NCBI RefSeq assembly: GCF_002811955.1
Contig: NZ_NPEF01000165.1
Span: 1-8,935 of the forward strand
Origin: Leptospira ellisii
Lineage (GTDB): Bacteria; Spirochaetota; Leptospiria; Leptospirales; Leptospiraceae
Direction: 5' to 3'
Length of the DNA: 8,935 nt
A program made the translations under genes and the position numbers. Below, piece by piece: positions 1 to 8,579 of the stretch (positions are counted from its first letter, which is position 1; every line of letters starts with the position of its first letter). Below the pieces are notes generated by a model. That model had not been told where the DNA came from, did not search any database, and was given only the letters and a program-made list of their open reading frames with translations.

Positions 1-2
1 TT

Positions 3-278
3 TGGAAAGAAGGGACGGATATGGGCGGATACATTCATTTTGAAATGACCGGAAGAGAGGAGAATTCCTGGGTTCGAATCGAAATGAAAGAAAGCAGCTT
101 CGGAATGAAAGGATTTTGGGATTATAGATTGCAGCCGGACGGAAATAGGACAAAAATATCCGTTCACGAGGTTTCGGAAATCTCAAATATTCCGATTCGG
201 GCGATTTTTATGATCGTCGGAAAAGACGCGAATCTCAAGAAGGAAATCGAAATCTTAAACGAAGTATTTCCGTTTTAA
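3..278 (+). CDS. SRPBCC (START-like/polyketide cyclase) family protein, C-terminal part, 5' end cut by window
   Basis: The reading frame is already open at base 3 (W-K-E-G-T-D precedes the first Met at 21), so the ATG at 21 is probably internal and the true start lies outside the window; 91 residues are visible. The order of elements matches the second half of SRPBCC proteins: a strand beginning MGGYIHFEM, a charged strand (RIEMKES), then FGMKGFWDYRL with a D-G-N-R-T turn followed by KISVHE, and a long C-terminal helix ending in NEVFPF. Family members form a helix-grip pocket for lipids or other hydrophobic ligands, are usually cytosolic and about 140-160 residues long; ligand and role here are unknown. 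No signal peptide can be assessed. It converges on the glycosyltransferase gene with a 4-base stop overlap. An AHSA1-type co-chaperone is the main alternative within the same fold. Confidence 0.65.
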   Translation, partial: WKEGTDMGGYIHFEMTGREENSWVRIEMKESSFGMKGFWDYRLQPDGNRTKISVHEVSEISNIPIRAIFMIVGKDANLKKEIEILNEVFPF

Positions 279-1042
279 TCCGATTTTTTATCCTTACGAT
301 TCATCTCGTAGAGTTTGATATACTTTAGAAAATTATAATAAAATCCGAAGATCGCCAGGATGAATCCCTGTTTTCCGTCCAAAAAACCGAAGCGAATCGT
401 ATACATCCAGAAGGCCTTGTAAAATCCCTCCCAAAACGCGTGGAATAGTCCGCTCGTTTTTCCCGCCTTGTGTTTTTCCTGCGCGGTCAATTCCGAATAG
501 GCGTTGATGAACCGGATATGATCTCCGATGTTCTTGTACGAATAGTGATGCACGGGAGCATTCAGTTTTTTGCATGTACCTCGGAGTTGCACCGTTTCGT
601 GCACGAGACCCCCTCCGAATTCCCCTTTGGATTTTTGAAACAGGCGGATTCTTCGGTTGGGATACCAGCCTCCGTGCCGGATCCACTTTCCCAAATACCA
701 GGTCAATCTGGGAGTGGAATATCCGTCGGCCGAAGGTTCTCCGTTTCGAAACAACTCTTCGATTTCCCGTTTTAGTTCCGGAGAAACCTCCTCGTCCGCG
801 TCGAGAGTGAGAATCCATCGGTTTTTGACGAGGGATAAGGCGTAATTTTTCTGACTTACGTAGTCGTCGAATTTGCGTTCGTGAACCTTCGCCTTGTATC
901 GTTTCGCGATCTCCACGGTTTTGTCCTTGGAACCGGAATCCACGATCACGATTTCGGACGCGAAGTCCAGCGGCTTGAGGCAACGTTCGAGATTGTCCTC
1001 TTCGTTGAGGGTGATGATACAAACGGATAAGGGAAGCGGCAT
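275..1042 (-). CDS. Family 2 glycosyltransferase, WaaE/KdtX-like (LPS core or O-antigen type)
   Basis: This 255-residue protein is a GT-A fold, inverting family 2 glycosyltransferase. It opens with the typical strand LSVCIITLNEE (5-15), followed by the nucleotide-binding strand IVIVDSGSKDKT (31-42) and the metal-binding DXD-type motif DADE at 81-84. Residues YPNRRIRLF (127-135) and the VHET motif (147-150), where acidic/His residues near the acceptor site sit, match the WaaE/KdtX group that adds a beta-glucose or related sugar to LPS inner-core heptose. The C-terminal third (about 200-245) is rich in Phe, Tyr, Trp and basic residues and probably binds the inner membrane peripherally or as an amphipathic/short membrane segment; there is no signal peptide. 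The ATG directly follows the TAG of the upstream GHKL gene (zero spacing), suggesting coupled translation. Donor and acceptor sugars cannot be deduced. Confidence 0.9.
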   Translation of the reverse strand: MPLPLSVCIITLNEEDNLERCLKPLDFASEIVIVDSGSKDKTVEIAKRYKAKVHERKFDDYVSQKNYALSLVKNRWILTLDADEEVSPELKREIEELFRNGEPSADGYSTPRLTWYLGKWIRHGGWYPNRRIRLFQKSKGEFGGGLVHETVQLRGTCKKLNAPVHHYSYKNIGDHIRFINAYSELTAQEKHKAGKTSGLFHAFWEGFYKAFWMYTIRFGFLDGKQGFILAIFGFYYNFLKYIKLYEMNRKDKKSD

Positions 1043-1735
<693 letters not shown>

Positions 1736-1737
1736 CC

Positions 1738-3144
1738 ATGAACATTCCTGAATCTGTTTTGTTTGTCAAGAGAGTGATTTTTAGAAAGGGAAAAAAGAAG
1801 CATCTTTCCGAATTCGAATTCTTGCGCTTCGTTTTTAAGCCGTTTGCGTTTTCTTTCATTCTATTGTTTACGTTCGCGTCCCTTCGATCCGAAAATTCCG
1901 TGTTGAACGGAGTGCGTTATCTGCTTCCCGGTAAAAAAGAATATTCCGACGTTTCCGAAATTCGAATCGAAAACGGTCGAATCGTTTCGATCAAAAAAAC
2001 GAATTCGTACTCAGGAAAAATCTCATTCGCCCTTCCCGGTTTTTGTGACGCGAATGTAACCCTCTCCGCGGATTCTCTCGGCGGTCAAAAGGATCGGGCA
2101 GGCGTTTATCTTTCCTTACAGTCCTTTTTGGCTCACGGTTTTTCTTCGGTCTTTTCCGTGGGAGATCCTACCTGGGTGGGAACTTTGTGGAAGGACGCGC
2201 AGAAGGCGGGCAAGTATTCCCCTTGGATCAAAAAGTCTTCTCCTCCTTGGATCGCCGAAAGTTCGGAAACGAAAAATTTAGGAACTCTTCCGGGGTATCA
2301 AGTGATCCGTTCCTCCCAGGACGCGTTATCCAAGATCAAAAAAGGATCGGATTCTCCTCTTCATCTTTTTTCGAGATTTCAGGAAGGGGAAACGTTCGTG
2401 TTCGACGGACCGTTCCTCTATCAGTTGAAGAAGGCCGCGGACGGCGCCGGGATCGCGCTTGCGTTATCCGCATTCGGAGACGAATTCAGCATTCTCGAAG
2501 GAATCAACGCGGGAGTTCCCACGTTGTTTCATCCGATTCCGGATTCGATTTCGGGAAGGGTCGCTCCGGGAATTTTTCGGAACTTGAACTGGGGACCGAT
2601 GTTGTCCGTGTATTTTTATCAGAAAATTGCGGGAACTCCCGAATGGGAAACGGATCTGACAGGTCTGAAGGATTGGAGTTCCTACTTTTCCAAAAACATA
2701 GCGCCCGAACCGGAGTTCGCCGGAAAACTTTCCAATTTGAAGGAAGAGGAACGCAAAAACGCCGACGCGGAATTCAAATCCTATCTTGCGTTCCTAAAAA
2801 AACAAAGGAATCTCAGTCAGGGAATTCTGCTCGCGTCGGGAACCGGTTATCTGCACGTTCATCCGGGAATCGGAGGTTGGAAAGAAATGGAACTTCTCGC
2901 TTCCGTTCTGGGCAACGAAGAAACGATCCGCATCGCGACCGAATCCACCTGTTCCTTTCTCGAAGCTCCTCACGAAGGAAAAATCCGGGAAGGTAAACCC
3001 GCATTCATAAACGTTTTTACGGAAGATCCTCTCGTCGACTTAAAGAATTTGAAATCCCTTCGTAAGGTCATTGTCGGGGAGATTTCCTATCCGTCCGAAA
3101 AAAGAGAGCCGACTTCCAGTCCAAAAAAAAGAGGAAAAAGATGA
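1738..3144 (+). CDS. Exported amidohydrolase-like protein lacking most metal and catalytic residues
   Basis: A 468-residue protein with the architecture of the metal-dependent amidohydrolase (imidazolonepropionase/prolidase-like) superfamily. It has an N-terminal beta-sandwich strand (IRIENGRIVSI, 75-85), the transition LPGFCDANVTL (99-109), a barrel, and a C-terminal closure (HPGIGGWKEMELLASV, 375-390; EGKIREGKPAFINVF, 413-427; EDPLVDLKNL). The usual D-A-H-x-H is D-A-N-V-T, the mid-barrel His is Ser (ALALS, 240-244), and the catalytic Asp of the G-T-D motif is Gly370 (SGTGYL). Only His265 (LFHP) remains of the expected ligands, so hydrolase activity is unlikely. Residues 33-48 form a hydrophobic segment after a basic run, like a signal peptide or anchor, with no lipobox Cys. 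Placing the start at ATG 1738 gives a long n-region and has no ribosome binding site; TTG 1822 would give a typical signal peptide. Role unknown, perhaps binding. Confidence 0.75.
   Translation: MNIPESVLFVKRVIFRKGKKKHLSEFEFLRFVFKPFAFSFILLFTFASLRSENSVLNGVRYLLPGKKEYSDVSEIRIENGRIVSIKKTNSYSGKISFALPGFCDANVTLSADSLGGQKDRAGVYLSLQSFLAHGFSSVFSVGDPTWVGTLWKDAQKAGKYSPWIKKSSPPWIAESSETKNLGTLPGYQVIRSSQDALSKIKKGSDSPLHLFSRFQEGETFVFDGPFLYQLKKAADGAGIALALSAFGDEFSILEGINAGVPTLFHPIPDSISGRVAPGIFRNLNWGPMLSVYFYQKIAGTPEWETDLTGLKDWSSYFSKNIAPEPEFAGKLSNLKEEERKNADAEFKSYLAFLKKQRNLSQGILLASGTGYLHVHPGIGGWKEMELLASVLGNEETIRIATESTCSFLEAPHEGKIREGKPAFINVFTEDPLVDLKNLKSLRKVIVGEISYPSEKREPTSSPKKRGKR
1741..1769 (-). promoter_or_regulatory. 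Candidate promoter/operator in the divergent start region
   Basis: On the minus strand a perfect -35 hexamer TTGACA (1764-1769) is followed after 17 bases by AATGTT (1741-1746), only a 3/6 match to a -10 box. The predicted start of transcription would fall on the start codon at 1735, so either the message is leaderless or the match is fortuitous. The overlapping plus-strand element TTTG-N5-CAAG (1758-1770) is one base from the TTTGN5CAAA motif reported for Leptospira LexA. All of this lies inside the reading frame that starts at 1738. Confidence 0.25.
3131..3144 (+). promoter_or_regulatory. Ribosome binding site and ATGA stop-start overlap
   Basis: GAGGA (3131-3135) stands five bases before ATG 3141, and this ATG overlaps the TGA (3142-3144) of the upstream gene as ATGA. 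This fixes the start of the S1 protein and suggests translational coupling to the amidohydrolase-like gene. Confidence 0.85.
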
Positions 3145-4328
3145 AAGAATCCGAAAAAGAACTCTTCGAAAAAATGTTAGACGCTTCCTTTAAGAAGAAA
3201 CGCGCGATGGAAGCGGGAACCAGAGTCGCGGCGGTCGTCAACGCGGCCAAAAAGGATTTCGTTTTCGTAACGGCAAAGGAGGCAAATCTGCAGGGAATCA
3301 TCTCTTCGGAGGAATTCGCGGATTCTCCGCTTCCGAATCCGGGAGACGAGATCGAGGCGTATTTTCTCCGGGAAGACCACGGGGACGTCCATTTCACAAC
3401 CTGTCTGAGTCCGGACGTATTAAATAAGGATTTATTAGAAATCGCTAAAAGAGCGGAGATTCCGGTGCTCGGTCAATTTATTTCCGAAGGTGAATCCGGC
3501 GCCGAGGTGAAGATGGGCGAATTTCCGGCGTTTTGTCCCTTTTCCCAGATCGATCCCGAATTCAAAAAATCGGGGTTAGTCGGTAAACGAGTCAAGTTTC
3601 TCATCCAGGATATAGGAACCAGGGGGAAACTCGTGGTTTCCCAAAAGCGGATTTCGGATCGGGCCAAGGAAGCGAAACTCGGAGTTCTCAAACAGGAACT
3701 TAAGGAAGGTATGTTCGTAACTTGCAAGGTCAAATCCATCCAGAACTTCGGATTGATCGTGGAGATGGACGGTCTTTCCGCTCTGATTCCGATCTCCGAA
3801 GCAACGTATAAAAAAAATCCGGAATTGGATAAGGAGTTCCAAGTCGGTCAGACGTTACGCGCGCGCGTTCTCCGCATCGATTGGGAGAACCAGAAGTTCG
3901 CCTTAACGGTTAAGGATTTTCTAAAGGACCCTTGGGCGCAGACGGTTCCGTTTAAGGAAGGCGATATCGTAAAGGGTACGATCGATTCCCTGAAACCGTT
4001 CGGACTTTTCGTAAAGTTGGACGATCACTTCAACGGACTCGTGCCGGGACGGGAAACCGGCATTCCGAATCGGATTCCGCTCAACCAAAGTTTCAAACAG
4101 GGAGACGCGGTGGAGGTTTTCGTGATGGAAGTCAATCCGGAACGAAAGCAGATTTCGCTTTCGATTCAAAAGGCGAAGGAGATCCAGGAACGTTTGGATT
4201 ACAGCGGTTACCTAAGTACGGATGCGAGCGGTTCCACGAGTTCTTTCGGCGCGATCCTGCAGAATTCGCTCAACAAAAACAGGAATTCTTCCAAAGAGGA
4301 AAAACATTCCTCGAAGAAGAGAAAATGA
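3141..4328 (+). CDS. S1 domain RNA-binding protein (four S1-type repeats), not full-length ribosomal S1
   Basis: A 395-residue cytosolic protein made of S1-type OB-fold repeats. Two are canonical: residues 188-259 (GMFVTCKVKSIQNFGLIVEM, a GLSALIPISE loop, then VLRIDWENQKFALTVK) and 272-345 (GDIVKGTIDSLKPFGLFVKL ... VNPERKQISLSIQ), both with the usual Gly-Phe-Gly-x-Phe/Ile-Val core that stacks on RNA. Two upstream repeats are more divergent: about 25-90 (RVAAVVNAAKKDFVFVTA) and 106-172 (ending KLVVSQKR). The first 24 residues are a charged helix, and residues 370-395 are a Ser/Lys/Asn-rich basic tail that probably adds RNA affinity. Ribosomal S1 normally has six repeats and over 500 residues, so this is more likely a separate RNA-binding factor in translation or RNA turnover. 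It lies just before trmL, which makes an RNA-related role consistent but does not define it. Confidence 0.88.
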   Translation: MKESEKELFEKMLDASFKKKRAMEAGTRVAAVVNAAKKDFVFVTAKEANLQGIISSEEFADSPLPNPGDEIEAYFLREDHGDVHFTTCLSPDVLNKDLLEIAKRAEIPVLGQFISEGESGAEVKMGEFPAFCPFSQIDPEFKKSGLVGKRVKFLIQDIGTRGKLVVSQKRISDRAKEAKLGVLKQELKEGMFVTCKVKSIQNFGLIVEMDGLSALIPISEATYKKNPELDKEFQVGQTLRARVLRIDWENQKFALTVKDFLKDPWAQTVPFKEGDIVKGTIDSLKPFGLFVKLDDHFNGLVPGRETGIPNRIPLNQSFKQGDAVEVFVMEVNPERKQISLSIQKAKEIQERLDYSGYLSTDASGSTSSFGAILQNSLNKNRNSSKEEKHSSKKRK

Positions 4329-4352
4329 CGCGGGACGCGTTCGGAATTCTCC

Positions 4353-4814
4353 ATGTCGCTGCACATCGGTTTGTATCGCCCCGAAATTCCGCCGAACACC
4401 GGTAATATCGCGAGGCTCTGCGTCGCCCTCGGCGCGGAACTTCATATCGTCGGACAGGCGGCTTTCGATCTTTCGGAGAAGGCAGCCCGAAGGGCGGGTT
4501 TGGATTATTGGGATAAGGTTAGAATTTCACAACATTCTTCTTTAGAAGATTATAAAGCTGCGTTGCCCTCCGATTCCGATCTATATCTGATTTCGGTTTA
4601 CGGATCCAGGTCGTACACTTCGGTGCGTTATAAGGACGGGGACGCTTTTCTTTTCGGAAGCGAAACTTCGGGAGTTCCGGAAGAGATGAAAAAATCCTGG
4701 AATGCGGAGCGGATCTTAAAAATTCCGATGGAAGATTCCTCCCGTTGTCTGAATTTGAGCAATTCGGTGGCGGTGATTTCATACGAGGCGATGCGTCAAA
4801 TCCGCTCCTGGTAA
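4353..4814 (+). CDS. trmL: tRNA (cytidine(34)-2'-O)-methyltransferase TrmL
   Basis: TrmL methylates the 2'-OH of the wobble nucleotide (C34 or U34) in tRNA-Leu isoacceptors using S-adenosylmethionine. At 153 residues it has the size of the minimal SPOUT enzyme, without extra RNA-binding domains. All three SpoU motifs are present: IPPNTGNIARLC (12-23; Asn15, Asn18, Arg21), FLFGSETSGVP (99-109; Gly102, Glu104, Gly107) and IPMEDSSRCLNLSNSVAV (124-141; Asn134, Ser136, Asn137) forming the trefoil knot that binds SAM. RRAGLDYW (46-53) also matches the E. coli enzyme. GGA seven bases upstream of ATG 4353 is a weak ribosome binding site; the gene starts 24 bases after the S1 gene, so read-through is likely. 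A second ATG at 4325 overlaps the S1 stop but is in another frame. The identification is strong; only the exact tRNA substrates are inferred. Confidence 0.95.
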   Translation: MSLHIGLYRPEIPPNTGNIARLCVALGAELHIVGQAAFDLSEKAARRAGLDYWDKVRISQHSSLEDYKAALPSDSDLYLISVYGSRSYTSVRYKDGDAFLFGSETSGVPEEMKKSWNAERILKIPMEDSSRCLNLSNSVAVISYEAMRQIRSW

Positions 4815-4859
4815 AAACGGATTTACACGTTCTTAATTCCGCATCTAAATGGATAAAGT

Positions 4860-5528
<669 letters not shown>

Positions 5529-5535
5529 CGTTTTT

Positions 5536-7545
5536 ATGTCCGCCATTTTTAAGATTCATTCCGCTTACGCGCCCGCCGGCGATCAGGTCAACGCGATCGA
5601 TCAGATCGCTTCCTCGTTTCAGAAGGGAGAGCAGAAGGTGACGTTGATCGGAGTCACCGGTTCCGGAAAAACCTTTACGATGGCCCAGGTCATCCAAAAA
5701 CTCGGACTTCCCACACTCGTTCTTTCGCATAACAAGACTTTGGCGGCGCAGCTTTTCCGGGAGTTCAAGGAATTTTTTCCCGAAAACGCCGTGGAATACT
5801 TCGTGTCGTATTACGATTATTATCAACCGGAGGCGTACGTTCCTTCCTCCGATACGTTCATAGAAAAGGACAGTTCGATCAACGACGAAATTGACAAGCT
5901 GCGTCTGCGCGCGACTTCCTCCCTTTTGGAACGGGACGACGTGGTCATCGTAAGTTCCGTTTCCTGCATCTACGGTTTGGGTTCTCCGGAAGAATACACC
6001 AACTCCGTGGTTTCGTTAAAGGTGGGGGATACGATCGAACGGGACGCGGTGATCCGCAAGCTTCTTCACATCCAGTATAACCGGAACGACATCGATTTTT
6101 CGAGGGGGAATTTCCGGGTACGCGGGGATTCGATCGAAATTTATCCGGCGTATCATACGGACGGAATTCGGATCGAATTTTTCGGAGACGAGATCGATTC
6201 TATCAGTAGAATCAATCCGGTCACGGCGCAAACGATTCTTAAATTAGAAAGAGCTTATATATATCCTGCCAAACACTTCATCACTTCCGGTCCGAAGGTG
6301 AAGGAAGCCGTCGAAAATATCCGTGCCGAAGTGGAGGCGCAGGTCGATTTTTTCCGAAAGAACGGAAAACTTCTCGAGGCGGAACGCATTCTCTCCAGAA
6401 CCAATTACGATATGGAAATGCTGCAGGAAATGGGTTACTGCAACGGGATCGAAAATTATTCCAGACATCTTACGGGCAGAAAGGCAGGAGAACGCCCCGC
6501 CTGTCTGATCGATTATTTCCGCGGAGATTTCCTTTTGATCGTGGACGAGTCGCATACTACGATTCCCCAAATCGGGGGTATGTTCGCGGGGGATAAAGCC
6601 CGCAAACAGACGTTAGTCGACTTCGGCTTTCGCCTCCCGAGCGCCTTGGACAACAGGCCCCTCAATTTCGACGAGTTCGAGGCGCTTACTCCGAGGACGT
6701 TGTACGTTTCCGCGACCCCCGCCGAATACGAATTAGAGAAAAGTCCGCACAAGGTGGAACAGATCATTCGTCCTACGGGCCTCTTGGATCCGCTCGTGGA
6801 GGTGCGTCCCACGAAAAACCAGATCGAGGATCTTTTGGTGGAGATCCGCAAACGTATCGACGCGGGAGAACGGGTTCTCGTCACGACGCTTACCAAAAAG
6901 ATGTCCGAAGATCTCACCGACTATTACGAAGAAATCGGTTTGAAGGTCGCCTATCTTCATTCCGAAGTGGAGACGCTGGACCGCGTGGCGATCATACGCG
7001 ATCTCCGCAAAGGAATCTACGACGTTTTGATCGGAATCAACCTGCTTCGGGAGGGTTTGGATATCCCCGAGGTTTCCCTCGTCGCGATTTTGGACGCGGA
7101 TAAGGAAGGTTTTTTAAGAAATTATAAATCTCTTATACAGACGATCGGCCGCGCCGCGAGGAACGTGAACGGAACCGCGATCCTTTACGCGGATAAGGTC
7201 ACCGATTCCATGACTGCGGCGATCGAGGAAACCAAACGAAGAAGGGTGATCCAATCGGATCACAACGAGAAGTTCGGAATCTCCCCGCAGACCATCAAAA
7301 AGGAAGTGGCGGATATCATCGAACGGGAAGAAAAGGAGCAGACTTCGGAGGATCTGATCCTCGAAGACGTGGAGAAGAAATTCAATCCTAAGAAGTTCGC
7401 GAATAAAGAGGAGCTAAAGGATAAACTCCGCGAAGAGATGATGAAAGCCGCCAAAGAATTGGATTTCGAAAGGGCGGCGATTTTGCGGGACAAGATGATG
7501 TCGATCCAAACGGACGAAACGGATTCCGCCCCGACCGAAAAATAG
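5536..7545 (+). CDS. uvrB: Excision nuclease subunit UvrB
   Basis: UvrB is the central damage-verifying helicase-like subunit of nucleotide excision repair, loaded by UvrA and cutting DNA with UvrC. The 669 residues match the normal full length. Walker A is GVTGSGKT (39-46). The damage-probing beta-hairpin with its tyrosines is [12 protein letters not shown] (92-103). The Walker B/motif II is DESH (337-340), motif V is [12 protein letters not shown] (about 501-512), and motif VI is QTIGRAARN (535-543). The UVR/UvrC-interaction domain lies near 625-658 ([20 protein letters not shown]). No residue of these motifs is missing. The ATG lies 7 bases after the upstream TAA and has no clear Shine-Dalgarno sequence, so translation is probably coupled to the GHKL gene. 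No LexA box is visible just upstream. UvrA and UvrC are not in the window. Confidence 0.99.
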   Translation: MSAIFKIHSAYAPAGDQVNAIDQIASSFQKGEQKVTLIGVTGSGKTFTMAQVIQKLGLPTLVLSHNKTLAAQLFREFKEFFPENAVEYFVSYYDYYQPEAYVPSSDTFIEKDSSINDEIDKLRLRATSSLLERDDVVIVSSVSCIYGLGSPEEYTNSVVSLKVGDTIERDAVIRKLLHIQYNRNDIDFSRGNFRVRGDSIEIYPAYHTDGIRIEFFGDEIDSISRINPVTAQTILKLERAYIYPAKHFITSGPKVKEAVENIRAEVEAQVDFFRKNGKLLEAERILSRTNYDMEMLQEMGYCNGIENYSRHLTGRKAGERPACLIDYFRGDFLLIVDESHTTIPQIGGMFAGDKARKQTLVDFGFRLPSALDNRPLNFDEFEALTPRTLYVSATPAEYELEKSPHKVEQIIRPTGLLDPLVEVRPTKNQIEDLLVEIRKRIDAGERVLVTTLTKKMSEDLTDYYEEIGLKVAYLHSEVETLDRVAIIRDLRKGIYDVLIGINLLREGLDIPEVSLVAILDADKEGFLRNYKSLIQTIGRAARNVNGTAILYADKVTDSMTAAIEETKRRRVIQSDHNEKFGISPQTIKKEVADIIEREEKEQTSEDLILEDVEKKFNPKKFANKEELKDKLREEMMKAAKELDFERAAILRDKMMSIQTDETDSAPTEK

Positions 7546-7550
7546 GATTT

Positions 7551-7566
7551 AAGGAAATTCGATTTG
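7551..7566 (+). promoter_or_regulatory. Ribosome binding site deciding a TTG start
   Basis: AAGGA (7551-7555) stands eight bases before TTG 7564. The first ATG in this frame lies well inside the protein, after the first membrane segment and beside the HxxxxH motif, so TTG is the credible start of the rhomboid gene. Confidence 0.8.
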
Positions 7567-8160
7567 ATCACGATATTGATTGTTTTAGTCACGGCGGGTT
7601 TGAGTATTTGGGCGTTTTCTTCGGAGGATAAACTTTATAAATTCATCCTGACGCCGTATCGTTTGAACAGGGATAAAAATTATTACACCTTATTGACCTC
7701 GGGTTTTATTCACGCCGATTGGATGCATCTTCTGTTCAACATGATCGCGTTCTATTCCTTCGGCAGAAATCTGGAATATACGGTAGGTCCGATACGTTTT
7801 CTCCTTTTTTATCTCGGGACGATCCTGATTACGAGCGTGATTTCCTGGAGGAAAAATCTGGACAATTCGTATTATAGGACGTTGGGCGCTTCAGGAGGCG
7901 TGTGCGGAGTGTTGTTCGCGACGATCCTGTTTTATCCCGGAATGTCCTTGTATATGATGTTTATCCCGATTCCGATACCCGGGGTCGTTTACGCGGTCTT
8001 GTATCTGTTGTATACGTTTTACGCCTCTAGAAATTCGGAGACGAGCGGAATCAACCACGACGCGCACCTTTGGGGTGCGTTATGCGGCGTTGCCTTTGCG
8101 CTCGTGTTGGATCCGCGGATTTTGAGCCGGGTGTTGGGAAGAATTCTCGGAGGAGAATAG
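7564..8160 (+). CDS. Rhomboid family intramembrane serine protease
   Basis: A 198-residue inner-membrane protein with six predicted hydrophobic segments (about 2-18, 42-65, 76-95, 108-124, 130-153, 167-184). The rhomboid core is complete: TSGFIHADWMHLLFNM (45-60), with His50, His55 and Asn59 equivalent to the oxyanion-region residues of GlpG; GASGGVCG (108-115) with the nucleophile Ser110; and HDAHLWGAL (165-173) with the catalytic His168. NLEYTVGPIRFLLFYL (69-84) is also typical. It should cleave the transmembrane helix of a client protein; no substrate is apparent here. It lacks the cytosolic N-terminal domain found in E. coli GlpG, and is a minimal six-helix bacterial form. It follows uvrB by 18 bases with its own strong ribosome binding site, so is likely the last gene of the plus-strand cluster. 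Catalytic residues intact, so active protease is likely rather than an iRhom-like pseudoprotease. Confidence 0.93.
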   Translation: MITILIVLVTAGLSIWAFSSEDKLYKFILTPYRLNRDKNYYTLLTSGFIHADWMHLLFNMIAFYSFGRNLEYTVGPIRFLLFYLGTILITSVISWRKNLDNSYYRTLGASGGVCGVLFATILFYPGMSLYMMFIPIPIPGVVYAVLYLLYTFYASRNSETSGINHDAHLWGALCGVAFALVLDPRILSRVLGRILGGE

Positions 8161-8169
8161 CTCTTCCGC

Positions 8170-8195
8170 GCGGGTGTCAGCCCGCTTTGTCGATT
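8170..8195 (+). terminator. Weak candidate terminator between converging rhomboid and cutA genes
   Basis: GCGGG (8170-8174) can pair with CCCGC (8181-8185) across a six-base loop TGTCAG, followed by TTT and, a little later, ATTTTG. The stem is only five pairs and the T run is short, so it may end transcription from the rhomboid side inefficiently. It includes the stop codon of cutA on the other strand. Confidence 0.3.
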
Positions 8196-8509
8196 TTGTT
8201 TTTGATGAACTTGCGATAATTGTCCGATCCGAAACTCACGTCCATCTTGATGATTTCCGGCGCGAGATAGGGATGGTGTTTCATGATGTATTCCTCGATT
8301 TTAGGATATTGATCGGATCTGGCTTTGATCATGATTTTATTCTCCGTATCCATGGCGATTTTCCCGTCCCATTGATACATCAGAGTGACTTCCGGGAAGA
8401 TGGTTCCCGATATGATGATTCCGTCCTGTAACATTTCGGAAATTTGAATTTCCGCGAGGTCTCGATCGCTTAAGGTCGTAAATACGATGATTTCACTATA
8501 ATCTGCCAT
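8177..8509 (-). CDS. cutA: CutA divalent-cation tolerance family protein
   Basis: A 110-residue protein, the usual length of CutA, a very stable trimeric PII-like cytosolic protein linked in E. coli to copper tolerance, though its biochemical role remains uncertain. Family features: the first strand with TTLSD (11-15, TCPD/TAPD in others), FPEVTLMYQWDGK (38-50; Tyr45 and Trp47 conserved), the acidic strand AMDTENKIMIK (52-62), and KHHPYLAPEII (77-87), matching the HHPYxxPE signature; then YRKFI near the end, where others have YLxWI. It contains no cysteine at all, and the common LAAC-N segment reads GIIISGTI (30-37). The start at ATG 8509 is preferred over an in-frame ATG at 8551 because GGAG lies at the right distance and the extra 14 residues have no match to the family. 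It has its own probable promoter, and converges on the rhomboid gene. Confidence 0.92.
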   Translation of the reverse strand: MADYSEIIVFTTLSDRDLAEIQISEMLQDGIIISGTIFPEVTLMYQWDGKIAMDTENKIMIKARSDQYPKIEEYIMKHHPYLAPEIIKMDVSFGSDNYRKFIKNKIDKAG

Positions 8510-8545
8510 GTTCTTCTCCGGAAGGAAAAGAATGGACTCATCATA
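8510..8545 (-). promoter_or_regulatory. cutA: cutA ribosome binding site and candidate -10 box
   Basis: On the minus strand GGAG (8516-8519) lies six bases before ATG 8509, and TATGAT (8540-8545), five of six bases of the sigma-70 -10 consensus, lies about 30 bases upstream of the start. No good -35 hexamer is seen at 16-18 bases. The ribosome binding site is clear; the -10 box is tentative. Confidence 0.5.
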
Positions 8546-8579
8546 TAACATGGCAAGAAATTTTCGTACGGGATGGAAG

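Noticed and set aside
333..1022. Open frame of 229 codons on the minus strand inside the glycosyltransferase gene
   Set aside because: Arg/Gln-rich shadow in another frame of the same strand; the glycosyltransferase frame has all family motifs.
2187..2996. Open frame of 269 codons on the plus strand inside the amidohydrolase-like gene
   Set aside because: Composition is strongly Arg/Ser/Gly rich, typical of an out-of-frame reading, with no domain; the main frame shows fold motifs on both sides.
3857..3866. Ten-base alternating CG palindrome (possible Z-DNA or operator)
   Set aside because: It is inside an S1 repeat and is explained by codons for Leu-Arg-Ala-Arg.
4822..4851. TTTACA and TAAATG, 18 bases apart, as a promoter for the RsbW-like gene
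   Set aside because: Transcription would start two bases before the ATG and remove the GGA ribosome binding site; the match is probably chance in the gap after trmL.
6255..6266. TATATATAT run inside uvrB as an internal promoter
   Set aside because: No -35 partner, and it encodes the conserved Ala-Tyr-Ile-Tyr-Pro stretch of UvrB.
8509..8551. Longer cutA start at 8551
   Set aside because: No ribosome binding site before it, the extra 14 residues do not resemble the family, and a candidate -10 box lies within that stretch.
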